Assembly (NCBI RefSeq): GCF_019059575.1
Contig: NW_024881585.1
Coordinates: 465,001-529,000, forward strand
From: Amphibalanus amphitrite
Lineage: Eukaryota > Arthropoda > Thecostraca > Balanomorpha > Balanidae
Length of the DNA: 64,000 nucleotides
Direction of reading: 5' to 3'
Part shown: in pieces, positions 9,945 to 20,799 of the stretch
Layout of the letters: every line of letters begins with the position of its first letter
Position numbering within the stretch: position 1 is the first letter of the stretch
Notes under the pieces: model-generated
What the model was told of the DNA's origin: nothing
The model's database searches: none
What the model saw: the letters and a program-made list of their open reading frames with translations, nothing else
Program-made: the position numbers and the translations under genes

Positions 9945-12449
9945 CACAGACTTCTCTATATATGGACTGTGCGCTGATCCGAGGAAATCAGCATTGGAGG
10001 CCCAAAAATAAGTGCACTTTTATCCATCTTTTTACAATGAAAAGGGTGTCAGAATATTTACAAATTTGGATATAGGATAGCCCATACTTTTATCTACCTG
10101 TCGGATTACATTTTTTTTTTGTTGAATTCAAAATAAATAAGAAATATATGTATATAAATGAGAACATGTTTTCTCGTTCAGTTAGCCATTTGTTCACGCT
10201 GGAGGTATAGACTTCACAAATGCAGCCGTACTTTGCGCGCATTTTCTTGCTTTTGAATGTTGGTTGCATTGTTGGTTGTCGTTGCTAATTTGTCGGAACT
10301 AGTCATTTACGTTGGTTTTGAAAAGGGTTTTGAGAAATAACGATACATTATATAGGGCCACAAGAAGCAGTAAAAATAAGTAAGAAATAGCTCGAAAAAA
10401 AATGGTCAAAAAAGGAAAGAATATTATCGATCACTACCTCATCACGACCGGATCAGAAAACGTGTGGTGCGAAGATGTCATTCCGGGTATCAAGCCAGAG
10501 TCAGGGCAAGAAAAATGTGAAACGAAACATAATTTCTAGCAAAAAGGCAACTTTTTAGCCTCCCGTTTAACTAAAAGGAAAAAATGTTCACAGACGAAAC
10601 CATCAATTGAGATAAGAGATAACGCTGAGGACAATCAGATTTGCAAGTTTACTTTTGCAAACACTGACTCCTGTGAGACTCACACAGCAAGAAGAAAAAC
10701 AGGACGCTATCGACGGCGCCAGTCTCAGCATACTTCATATAATGCCTAGTGCTTTATTTTATTCTGGAGAAAAAAAGACTTACTGACAGGAGCTACAAAC
10801 ACTTAACTTGACCAGCAGTTAATGTGAAAAGAACAACTCGCCATCGCAGTTCGAAGCTACGCCGCGCTAAATTATGCCATACCCATGGCAGTGATACGCC
10901 ACTACATCCAAAAGAAGTAAGCTTATTCAATCAAACAATGAAGTTTATCCAGTGTGTCGTATGGGGTTGTAGTTCATTATGGTCTGGATCAAATCATCTC
11001 GGAAGAATGCTCGATGAAATGGTGGAATTCGTACCCTTCGCATCAATGTTAAACGATGAAGGTTGCCGCTCTTAAATGTTACCGCAAAACTTGCATCGGG
11101 ATCGGGAAGCTCAAGAATACGCCAGTCTGCGAAGAACGGACGGAAAAATAGCGGTGGAGCAGAAACAAGATGCATAGGACTGATTGGAGTATAAGTAGCT
11201 GGGACAAACATCTGTGCCGGTGGTGGCCTGTTATTACAGGAACTTCTACTTTGGATATCTCAGGAAACTGGCAGGTCACCATTTCTAGGCCAGCTGTGGA
11301 CATTTTTGATGGAGAAGCCAAGAAATGTGCCAAGGGCGAAGAGCATACTGTAACTAACGAGCTACAGAATATGACGGAGGCGCCGGGGGCACTAATCGTT
11401 TGGCCGAACGGGGAAGAGCACTCGATCCGCGCCCCGGCAGGTTACCTGTGCTCCAGATTCCGAGCTGAGATGGTCGCCCTCCGAGCTGCTCTCTCCTAGC
11501 TGCTGGAGAACCCGCCGCACGCCGAAGACACCATCGTAGCCTGCACCGACTCGCAGTCCGCCCTCGTCGCCATCCGAGGTGGCTGGGCCGCCCAGCACAG
11601 AGCACTCCTCGCTCGGAGTGGACATCTGGAGAGCCCTCTGGGGACTGACAGCTGGAGGCCTGTTGGTCTTCCTTATACAGTGGGTGCCCTCACAATGCAG
11701 GTTGGAAGGCAACGAGAGGGCCGACACCATCGCCAAGAAGGCAAACATACTCGACTAAAAACAAATCCTTATAGACGTCCAGAAGGCCCACTGGGCCGCC
11801 GCCAGAGTGGCGAGGGCTCGCACCGTCGGGGCCTGGCCAGCCGGCTGGTTCCACCAGCTGACGGGGATCGACTCCCGCCTACCGTTGCCGGCGGCGACCG
11901 GCCAGCGGCGGTGGAAATCCACCAGCTCCGCGCCGGCCACTGGACAAGCTCCTCCCAATGGCGCCACAGAGTCGGGTTGGCGCCCTCCTGGCTGTCGGGG
12001 TGCAACCAGTGCGACGACCGACAATGCAGAGCCGCACTCTACCCGTCTGCTGAGAGGAGGCGGACAGCCCAATCATGTCCTCCTGCGGTGCCCGGCTCTG
12101 ATGGGCACCCGACATCGCCTGATGGCGATGTGAAAATGGACTAACGCCATTTTCGAGCCCACTGGTGCAATGTGAGATGAACTTGACATGAGGACATCAA
12201 TGGGTGTCGATGAACGTGAAATGATGTTCCAATACAGATTCATATCGACCAGAAGCCTTTCTTATTCTGAGCTACGAGCAATAAATAGTACAAAAGCAAA
12301 ATATATTACATAAAATTCAGCCTGTCGACAGGAAACAATAAAAGGGTATTGTGTTACAACATATGGGTTCATATTACGGCTTCAGAAATTTGGGCCTCCA
12401 ATGCTGATTTCCCAAATCAGCGCACAGTCCATATATAGAGAAGTCTGTG
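9945..12449. mobile_element. 2.5 kb element with about 70 bp terminal inverted repeats and TCAGTAC flanks (possibly P-like)
   Basis: The left end CACAGACTTCTCTATATATG and the reverse complement of the right end agree for about 70 bp with few differences (through GGCCCAAA). TCAGTAC abuts both ends (9938-9944 and 12450-12456), a 7 bp duplication. The interior has no intact transposase. A plus-strand piece near 10936-11140 has C-V-V-W-G-C and a later Cys/Lys-rich stretch that could be a decayed THAP zinc finger, which together with the termini would fit the P superfamily. This is a hypothesis only. A LINE RNase H fragment sits at 11365-12134. Confidence 0.7.
11365..12134 (+). pseudogene. LINE RNase H and C-terminal zinc-knuckle fragment
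   Basis: This is a degraded piece of a LINE ORF2 C-terminus with an RNase H domain, which normally removes the RNA strand during reverse transcription. Visible features are FRAEMVALRAAL near 11456-11495 (catalytic Glu), ACTDSQSALVAI near 11538-11575 (catalytic Asp), and EGNERADTIAKKA near 11707-11745 (final Asp), the usual order in this domain. A Cys-rich segment (CNQCDD near 12002-12020, then HVLLRCPAL near 12073-12100) resembles the terminal zinc knuckle. Stops (after 11497) and at least two frame changes break it. The first catalytic Asp region is missing. It is unrelated to the CR1-like copy at the start of the window. Confidence 0.75.
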
Positions 12450-12573
12450 TCAGTACCTACTCAGAAGTACCTGCCTTCTGCTGAATAAATATTTCATTGG
12501 TTGAACGAAATATGCAGATAGCCTTATGATGATGTAATGTGAAATTTTATTTCTATAAAACTTAGAAAATGAA

Positions 12574-15348
12574 GTGGTGCCATCTGCGAGACACAGCGTG
12601 AAGGAAGATACTGCCGCCGGTGAGGCGCCGCTGCTGGACTGGGAGGAGGGATGCTTCCACGAGGTCGGGATGCTGGCTACCGGTGAGGACTTACTGAGCG
12701 AGTGTGACTTTGATGATAGCAGCGATGCTTCGTGTAACGGACTTGAAAAGCTTAAGAGCCAGTTTGCGGACGTGTTCAATGGTCTCGGGCGCACCAGTTT
12801 GATAGAGCATAAGATAGAAACAACATGTGACCAGCCCATAGTGTGTCGCCCTCATAAACTGCCAGCGGCATATATGTCTCGAGCTCAAAGTGCAATCGAT
12901 CAAATGCTTCGTGATGGGGTGCTAGAACAAAGTGACAGTGACTACATGAACCCCGTGGTGCTTGTTAAAAAGAAAAGCGGCGACATACGTGTCTGTATTG
13001 ATTTCAGGAAACTGAATGAGGTGACGGTGAAAGATCGTCAGCCTGTGCCGCTGGTGTCAGACGTCATCGGGAAGCTGGCGGAGTCGACAGTGTTCTCAGT
13101 GCTCGATGCTCGCTCGGGATACTATCAGATCCCTCTCAGGGAACAGGACAGAAAGAAGACGGCCTTCCAGTTTAATGGCCAGCTACTGCAATTTCGTACA
13201 ATGCCGTTCGGTCTCTGCAACGGTCCCAGTACGTTCAACCGTCTGGTGCAGAGGCTGACACAAGATCTGCCATGTGTGGCAGCGTATTTCGATGACTGGT
13301 GCATCCACAGCCGGGACGAGTCGTCACATTTGGAGGATCTGCGCTGTGTCTTGCAGAGACTACGAGAAGCTGGACTGACGCTGAACGGCGAGAAGTGCCG
13401 GTTTCTGCTGACATCCCTGGAGTCGTTCCTTGGCTTCAGCATCGAGGGTGGTATGATTCGACCGACGAAGGAGCACATCAGAGCTGTTGAGGCGATACCG
13501 CGGCCTGGCGATCAGACAGCTCTCAGGAAGTTCCTGGGCCTGTGCGGCTTCTATAGGTCGCACATCGCGGAATTCAGCTTGATTGCGAGGCCGTTGCACG
13601 ATCTTTTGCAGAAGGGGAAGTCATTCCTCTGGGATGGCGCGCACGAGACAGCGTTTTGTCGGCTGAAGGCCCTGCTGGCTGAACGTCCGGCTCTGAAGAT
13701 TCCTACGGAATCGTCACAGCTATCAGTGCGGACCGACGCCAGCGAGAATGGCTTCGGCTGCGTACTAGAGGCAGACGGCCAGCCTGTGGAGTTCAGCAGC
13801 AGAGCATTCAACAAGTCACAGCGACACTACTCCGTAATAGAAAAAGAAGCATGTGCGATTGTACACGCTTTGAAGAGATGGCGTCACCTGCTGGTGGGAC
13901 GGCCGGTACGTCTGTTCACGGATCACAAGCCTCTTCAGTGGTTGCGCTCCAAGAAGGATCTGACTGGTCGGCTGGGTCGCTGGGCGCTACTACTGGAGGA
14001 GTTCGACATCAGCATTCATCACGTCGCAGGATCTGAACATGTCGTCCCGGACGTGCTCAGCCGGTCGTTCCCGGAGCAGCCGCAGTGTGTCGCTAGTGTC
14101 GCTGACTGGCGCTCTGAGCTGGCGACTGATGACGGCGTGCGCCAGCTGCAGGACAGGAAGCCGGACGAGTTCCGAGTGAACGGGCGTGGTGCGCTCTGCC
14201 ATGTGCATCCGGTCTTCGGAGAACAGCTGGTGGTACCGCGGTCCCAACGCGACGGCATCATCAAGTTGCTTCATGATGACCCATTGGCGGGTCACACCGG
14301 ATCCAAGAAGACCGTTCGGCGTGTACAGGAGCGTTATTTTTGGCCGGGAATGACCAGGGATATAAAACAACATGTAAAAGGATGTATCGTGTGCTGCACT
14401 GTGAAAGATAACCCTGTTCCGACGGCGCCATTGACACCGGTAGACACGTCTGCCCTGAACGTGTGGGAAAAAGTCTCTGTAGACATTGTTGGCCCGATCT
14501 TACCGGTGACAGAGAGCGGTGCTAGATTTATCGTGGTTTGTCAGGACTATTTTTCGAAGTGGCCCGAGATGACAGCCCTACCGTCGACTGAGACGGAGGT
14601 CATTCAGAGCTGGCTGTTTGATCATGTTTTCTGTCGTCATGGGTTTCCGTCTGAGATAGTAACTGACCAGGGGACGCAATGGATGAGTGCTTCGTTTAAA
14701 CAGTTTTGTGAAAAACTAGGCATTAAGCATAGGACGACTTCTCCGTATCACCCACAGTCTGACATGGTCGAGCGTTTTAACAGAACACTGCTCAATATGA
14801 TACGGTCGTATGTGGGAGAACACAAGGCGAGTTGGGATCAGAACTTACAGTCGTTGGCCTTTGCTTACCGGACCGCCGTGTGTGAGACAACTCAGTCAAC
14901 GCCGTTCGAGTTGCTGTTTTGTAGACGCGCGCAGTTGCCGATTGACACGCTCCACTCGAGTATGCGCGAGGTGACGAGCTCGGGTCTCATGGCTCGGCTG
15001 TCTGATGTGAGGGCTACGGCTCGTGATGTGTCGAAGCGAGCAGCGGCGAAACGAGCAGACGGGTACAATTCGGCGAAACATGTCAAAGTTCGCGAGCTCA
15101 AAGTGGGCGATGATGTATTTTGGAAACGGTCTATTCGCAAGGTGGGTGTCTCGCCGAAACTGCAGCCGATCTGGTCTGGCCCGTTTACTGTCACCCACAG
15201 AACGTCTGATGTAAACTATCGCATCCGAGACTCTGATGGGAAATCGGTCGTTGTGCATGTAAATAACCTGAAAACCTGTCACGTGCCGCATGTCGCTGGA
15301 CGCGGTGTCATTCGTACGAGAGGCAGGCCGCCGCTGAAGACGCAGTAG
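12574..15348 (+). CDS. pol: Ty3/gypsy Pol polyprotein: reverse transcriptase, RNase H, integrase (5' truncated)
   Basis: This is an intact 924-codon frame. Domain order: RT at about residues 85-270 with LDARSGYY (catalytic Asp about 178), RTMPFGLCNGPSTF and the YFDD active site at 238-241; RNase H at about 370-480 with RTDASENGFG and FTDHKPLQW; integrase with an HHCC zinc region at about 560-615; and a DDE core with Asp near 637 (DIVGP), Asp 698 (TDQGTQW) and Glu 733 (VERFNRTL), giving D-35-E spacing. The C-terminus has a GPF-type module (IWSGPFTV). Gag, protease and the 5' LTR are missing, so the annotated start is only the first Met in an open frame cut near 12540. The absence of stops suggests recent insertion or rearrangement. 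Confidence 0.95.
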   Translation: MVPSARHSVKEDTAAGEAPLLDWEEGCFHEVGMLATGEDLLSECDFDDSSDASCNGLEKLKSQFADVFNGLGRTSLIEHKIETTCDQPIVCRPHKLPAAYMSRAQSAIDQMLRDGVLEQSDSDYMNPVVLVKKKSGDIRVCIDFRKLNEVTVKDRQPVPLVSDVIGKLAESTVFSVLDARSGYYQIPLREQDRKKTAFQFNGQLLQFRTMPFGLCNGPSTFNRLVQRLTQDLPCVAAYFDDWCIHSRDESSHLEDLRCVLQRLREAGLTLNGEKCRFLLTSLESFLGFSIEGGMIRPTKEHIRAVEAIPRPGDQTALRKFLGLCGFYRSHIAEFSLIARPLHDLLQKGKSFLWDGAHETAFCRLKALLAERPALKIPTESSQLSVRTDASENGFGCVLEADGQPVEFSSRAFNKSQRHYSVIEKEACAIVHALKRWRHLLVGRPVRLFTDHKPLQWLRSKKDLTGRLGRWALLLEEFDISIHHVAGSEHVVPDVLSRSFPEQPQCVASVADWRSELATDDGVRQLQDRKPDEFRVNGRGALCHVHPVFGEQLVVPRSQRDGIIKLLHDDPLAGHTGSKKTVRRVQERYFWPGMTRDIKQHVKGCIVCCTVKDNPVPTAPLTPVDTSALNVWEKVSVDIVGPILPVTESGARFIVVCQDYFSKWPEMTALPSTETEVIQSWLFDHVFCRHGFPSEIVTDQGTQWMSASFKQFCEKLGIKHRTTSPYHPQSDMVERFNRTLLNMIRSYVGEHKASWDQNLQSLAFAYRTAVCETTQSTPFELLFCRRAQLPIDTLHSSMREVTSSGLMARLSDVRATARDVSKRAAAKRADGYNSAKHVKVRELKVGDDVFWKRSIRKVGVSPKLQPIWSGPFTVTHRTSDVNYRIRDSDGKSVVVHVNNLKTCHVPHVAGRGVIRTRGRPPLKTQ

Positions 15349-15448
15349 GCATAGTGTCTGTGTCTCCGTGCTCGTGCCTCAAGTGTCATTAGAAGCTTGT
15401 TTTTTTTTGTGGGGGGGGGGGAGGTGTGTATTGAACTTGGTGGGGAGG

Positions 15449-15539
15449 TGTAGCGCGTAGTGCGCTTACGTCATGTGACTACCTCGCCCGGTCGCCACTA
15501 GAGGCGCTTGTGTTGAAATACACTCAGTTGACCGCTACA
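15449..15539 (+). repeat. Candidate 3' LTR of the gypsy element, 91 bp
   Basis: A purine-rich tract GGTGGGGAGG (15439-15448), a plausible polypurine primer, is followed by TGTAGCG... ending ...CGCTACA, a 7 bp terminal inverted repeat in the TG...CA form used by LTRs. The segment lies 100 bp after the pol stop. No second copy is in the window, so the LTR call cannot be confirmed by duplication. 91 bp would be very short for an LTR. Confidence 0.45.
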
Positions 15540-17270
15540 AGTTCTAATTATGCATATATGCATACATTTTTCATGACTAAGAAAGTTTTCTACAAGAGTA
15601 GGTAATATGAGAAAGTCTATAACATAACACATTCTGTAGGCTCAATGCTGACAGAGTGTTGCCTCAAAGAAAAACTGACTTGCTGGGTTACGAATATTTC
15701 TTTATTTTAATTATTAAATGTAATTATACAATATATTGCAGTGAAATAACAAAATAGTGCAGCAAAATAGGATTGGTGACAATCAAACAACACGCGCGCC
15801 ATTGATGTCTGCAAAAATTGCTACCAGATTGCTACCAAATCCGTGACGTAGCTCATACGGCGCCTTTATTTCCCTAGTGAACCAACCTGAGTAGTAAAGT
15901 AATCTTGGTCCAAGCATCCCCACCGCCCGGCGCGGATAATTTTTTGTACGTGCAGAGCGCACCTTTGGGGACCACCAGGAGATGGATATGCTTAATAACT
16001 ATGCTGGAATGCATTCTTGGTGGCCTGTGTAAATTTGGCACTTTGAGCTTGCCAGCGCCAGGTGGGTGACGGCACGTGATCGCCTTAGGCGGTGGGGGGT
16101 AAAAATATTTTCGTCATTGCTCAATGCAATCGCTGCGACTTTTTACAAGACCTTCTCCTCGTCGTTGTTCCTTGCTTTCAACGACTGGTCCCCGAGTGAT
16201 GACTATCCTCACGCAAGATAGGATGAATGGAGCTAGCAATTAAGCCCAAAAAACATATCGGAAATGTTACAAAACACTTCTTTTGAAGGAGATGAATTGA
16301 ATGGTTTTGGAACCTCACGAAACGAGTTTCAGATATGACGCGTAAAACAAACTGACGCACAAAGACTGTGTTCAAAAGTGTGAGCGGCAGCTCCGCAAGC
16401 ACTTGTTGACAAATGAAAATCGTAGGTACTGCTCGGTCGCCATGGCAACAAGTAAGCGTAACAAATTGCGAGCACTATCTGAGTGCGCCAAGTTCGACTA
16501 CATCGAGGACGATGGGTGATGGTGGCCAGCTGATTAAATTAATGAAACGCGAATAAATTCATTTTTCGTTTGAGATTGCGAGTAAAATCTGTTTGTTAAT
16601 TTCAAATATCATTGAATTAGTTTTTGTATATAAATAACTACAAACGCCTCTGTGCAAGGAATAAATCAAGGCTTATGAAAATCGTGAGTAGGGTTGGGAA
16701 AAGCAGAAAAAGGATCACCTGACTGGCGTCCCAACCTTATCTGTAAGAAGCTTGGCCAGCGCTACCCGCCCTACCCGCATATGTGACACAGAGTGCAACA
16801 TCAAAAGGTTTGCACGTGCACAGCACGTGCACCGTGTACCTCAGCACGCCTATTTGTACAGCACCTCAAAGCGCATGTCCAGTAGGTGTCAGTGTGCCAA
16901 ATTTGGTGTGCCTAGGTCAAGGTTTTACGGAATCGGAGGATGCCTCCTCAAACATGTTTTTCGCCACTAGCGCGTGCATTCCGCACCCCCTGATGCCGAG
17001 CATACCATATGTTAGTGGTCGAACACTGGGACATGCACTGTAAACCAAATTGACAAGTCTTGTGTAATATAACCAATCATCTCTTGGTATGTTTACCACC
17101 TGATACTTTTTAAACAAGCCGTTGTCTGGTGCATTGCTTGTCAGGTGACAACTACGAGTCAATAGTTACTACGCACACCAATTTCTCAGTATCCAGACCA
17201 ACTCTACATTTGTTTCAACGTTTGTTTCTTAACCAGTTTTGGAAACTTGTTGCCGCATGGTTATTTAACC
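15540..17270. other. Unassigned DNA
   Basis: I found no gene, array or paired termini here. It contains part of the CTACCAGATT repeat near 15818-15836 and short frames without support. Confidence 0.5.
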
Positions 17271-17323
17271 GGCGCCTAGCTTGTACTGGTCAGCTGGTCA
17301 GCATACACATGGTCAGCTGCGCC

Positions 17324-17601
17324 TGACGTCAGACTTGGCGGACCAATCAGCGGTCGCCGCCCGCCGTTATAACGGCCCGCGCGGGCCCCGGCGATTTCGA
17401 ACCAGCAGTTAATGCGCGGCCGCCGTGAAGCATGGATCAGCGACGAGGGCTGTTCCAGCATTTGTGCAGTAAAAAGTGAAATATGTGAACTGTGGTGTTC
17501 GTGCTGTGAGTGAGGCCCCCTCTGGCCTGCGGGACGCACTAGTCGTGCCTATAATACCCGCGGTCGAGACGCCTCCCTTCCCCTGCGCGCGCAATGTAAG
17601 T
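17324..17601 (+). promoter_or_regulatory. Candidate promoter plus short leader exon
   Basis: Within about 50 bp lie a perfect cAMP-response element TGACGTCA (17324-17331), a CCAAT box in the form CCAATCAG (17343-17350) and a TATA-like TTATAA in a GC-rich context (17367-17372). About 220 bp downstream is a strong 5' splice-site match, AAT|GTAAGT, with GT at 17596-17597. The intervening sequence is CpG-rich and has only a tiny frame (ATGGATCAG... 14 codons). This is the architecture of an animal promoter with a non-coding first exon. It could equally be an LTR or chance. No downstream exon was recognised. Confidence 0.35.
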
Positions 17602-17774
17602 GGGCCAGACCTGTGCATGCACATGTGAGCAGATGTTTTGCGGTTGGTGTTTTTTTATATATAAATACATTTATTTGCCTTTAATTCAACTCTTTGTATT
17701 TTTAGCTTAACTGATGGACATATATGGGCTGTAAAAGCTAATTTGGTAGGCGATCATGATTTATTCGAATTATC

Positions 17775-18275
17775 TGCGTGATCGTGCAACTGCCATGATT
17801 GTTATGGTCAATGTTCAGGAAATATTCGTCATACGGGCATGTTATACTTCTGGCTTGATTCGGTGCACAAAACCATGTCCTTCCACATACGCAGCAGTTC
17901 TTGCTTCAAAGACTTATGTATATGCTGACGGTGCACGATAGGTATACCTACTGGGTAATGGGTATACCTACCTCATGCATTTACCACATCCATTCGAAAA
18001 TATGCACTCGGAATTGTCTCCAGTCAATAGTATTAATTACGTGACCGTAATAAATGCTTATGATTCCAGAAACTTCCAAATGGATGTGGTGTATGCAATA
18101 TGCATTCATTGATTATATAACCCATCAGTATTTCGTTTCTTGTCAGCACAAGCCTTTGAGCAATAACTGATGCCAGTCATGGTTTTGTGCACCACTTCCA
18201 GCCAAAAAATAACCTGTCCGTATAGAAAATATTTCCTGAATCAGTATCGTGGCAATTGAAAACGAACGCGAATCG
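17775..18275. repeat. Degenerate inverted repeat, arms about 90 bp
   Basis: The left arm around 17811-17880 (TTCAGGAAATATT... GGTGCACAAAACCATG) is matched by the reverse complement of 18174-18245. The arms are diverged and the spacer has no coding frame. It is probably an old MITE or foldback remnant. Confidence 0.5.
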
Positions 18276-18384
18276 TAAGTTGTTAAGGTTATCAACGCAA
18301 ACAAAGCGATTGTAAGGAAGAACAAGTTCGAACAGAGCGTTAGTGCACTTACTTGTGGACAATTTGTAAGCTAGCAATGCCCAG

Positions 18385-18715
18385 TCAAAGGCTAGTTCAT
18401 CAACAAACCAGGGGTTGGTGAACCGACAAGGAAACGACTATGCCTATCCAGAAGTTAGTAGGTCCACAAGGCCCAGACTAGTACTCAACAAGGTGACGCC
18501 TATGCGAATTGGAACCAAACTTGTAAACAAACTGTTAGTTTGTTGGCCAACAAGCCTGGGGTTGGTGAATCGACAAGGCATCCACAAGGTGACGCCTATG
18601 CGAATTGGAACCAAACTTGTAGACAAACTGTTAGTTTGTTGGCCAGCAAGCCTGGGGTTGGTGAATCGACAAGGTGACGCCTATGCGAATTGGAACCAAA
18701 CTTGTAACAAGGAGC
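18385..18715. repeat. Tandem repeat, 85-96 bp unit, three copies plus a partial
   Basis: AGGTGACGCCTATGCGAATT recurs at 18491, 18587 and 18672, with shared flanks (GGAACCAAACTTGTA, TTTGTTGGCCARCAAGCC, GGGGTTGGTGAAYCGACAAG). A partial unit precedes the first. The frame across it is not conserved as protein. Confidence 0.8.
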
Positions 18716-18759
18716 CAACTTGTAGATTTGGTTTACAGTGTGTGACCTGTGAGTTTGGC

Positions 18760-20545
18760 ACCTGTCCCGCCTTTCGTTTGATTTGAAGCGTCGCTTAAAG
18801 GTTTTTGCCCTTTGTAAGTTTGTCGGCACGTGGCACGCGCCATGTGACACCGGGTGACCTGTGACATGCATCATCACCTGCCTCAAGGCATTATCCGTCG
18901 AACGGTACCACCAGCATCTCGATCCGATCATCCGTTTAGACACAATTCCAATTGTATTGGCTCGATTACCTTTCACGGCACGGTTTTTTGGCAACGTAAA
19001 ATGGCGCCTTGTCGGCTTCAGCATCTTCCATAGGAGGTCCATTGGGATTGTCAGTCCAGTTTATTTATACGTCCGTGATTGGAAAGAGCTTTTGTCCTTC
19101 TGCATCTGCCGATTCATCATGTTTTTCATTTGAAAATTCGAGGTCATTATAGAGTTCAGTCTTCGAGGTACACAAAATGTTTACCACGCGCTCAATGTTA
19201 AATGGGAACAGTACAGGGCAGACGCATCAATTTTTTACACTGAACCTTTCATCCGTGAATGCTTTAGCAAAATTTAAAGCTAAAATCAGCGCGAATGGCA
19301 GAGTGAAACAAACAACCTCTTTTACATATAGATATAACATGTAATCGGTGATGCGCCAGATGCGCCGTTATTGTCAACCGCAGAAGGTGACATGTGACGT
19401 AACAGCATCAAGACTCAAGAGCGTCTTTTTCAAGAACTTAAAAAATATGTTTTCTTTCTGTCTTCCCCCATTTCTCTCATCATATTGATTTTATGAGGAA
19501 ATTGTATGCACCATAAATTCTGCGAAAATAGTTTGTTCATTTCTATACATTCTTAAAGAATCGAGTTCCAAACCCCATTGCAAACTGTTTCTAGAATGAC
19601 TTGTTGCGCCATATTTGTAGTAAAGCGAGGTAAAAGAGACAGTCGACAGAGGATTCCTTTATAAGGGACATTTAGGAGACAAATAGGGGAAGACTAGGGT
19701 GACCCGCGTGCTCCGCAACGCGAAAAGAGGTATTTTCGATCGGCGGGTATTTGTTTTTCTTGTGTCGGTTGGGTTATCCATCCCTTTCGGTAGATTGCTT
19801 TTTGACGGCTAAACGATTTGGTTTGGAAATAATATCCATCGCATCGAGGTGCCCGTGTCTGATAAGCATGTTTTCTACTTCAAAATATGTCATTAAAGTT
19901 CAGTGAACCTGTGAAATGTGTTTTATAACTTAGGTGCGTAGTTTTATGACCAATGAACGGCGTAGATAATTTTCGCGAAAAATGGTTTTGCAGAGGTTTG
20001 AAACATTAACATTTTAAAGAATACTGTTGCTTGTCATGCAAACGTGATGATTGGATCTTGGAGAGAATTGAATGCTCTTTCTAATGATAGCATTTTCAAT
20101 TGTCAAACGTATCAGGTTAAGCAGCAAACCCCGTGTAATTATTTAGTGCCACAATATTGGCAAATGCCATTTTCTCCCGTGATTTGTACCACCTGATTTG
20201 GATCAATCAGCTTTTCACAATTTTTCCATGAGAGGCGGTACATTTTTATTGCTAATAGGCGTTGTTTCAACTCGCTCCGTTTGACGGTCACCTGAAAATA
20301 ATATAAATTCCCGAATCCGTCCAAAACGTCAATTTTCCAAATAAAAGTGCCCTCCCCGGTGCACGTGGCGCGTGCCATCCCCTGCACCGCACACCATTCG
20401 ATAGCCCGTTCAATTATCTACACGATGCTGTTTTCCTCGTGCCGATCGGGCGCCCGGTTGCCGAAATATTGCACGGGGACCGGACTCGTGTCGGGCAAAT
20501 TTAGCCATTTTCGCCCGTTTTTGCAAGCCGATTTATATATGTAAA
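18760..20545. other. Unassigned DNA with one mariner-end-like fragment
   Basis: No gene is supported. At about 20061-20110 the string GAGAGAATTGAATGCTCTTTC resembles the inner part of the inverted termini of the 5073-7648 mariner, suggesting a relic end of a related element. Confidence 0.45.
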
Positions 20546-20799
20546 GTCTATGACGCGAATTTGCACTTTTCAGGCACGCGCCACGCGCTCGCTATCGACC
20601 CGATCGAGCTGAGACCCCTCAAAGGCACGTTGTCCATTCTTGTTCTATAAGTTGCGCAAACTTCAGCGCGGTAGGTGCAACGGTGTGACCTGTAACCCGC
20701 GCTACGCAGCACCATGTCGCGACCTCGGTAACAGACAGAAACTACGTCACCACAAATAGTAATATAGACAAGCGGCTGCGCCACATGCTTCGCGGCGTA

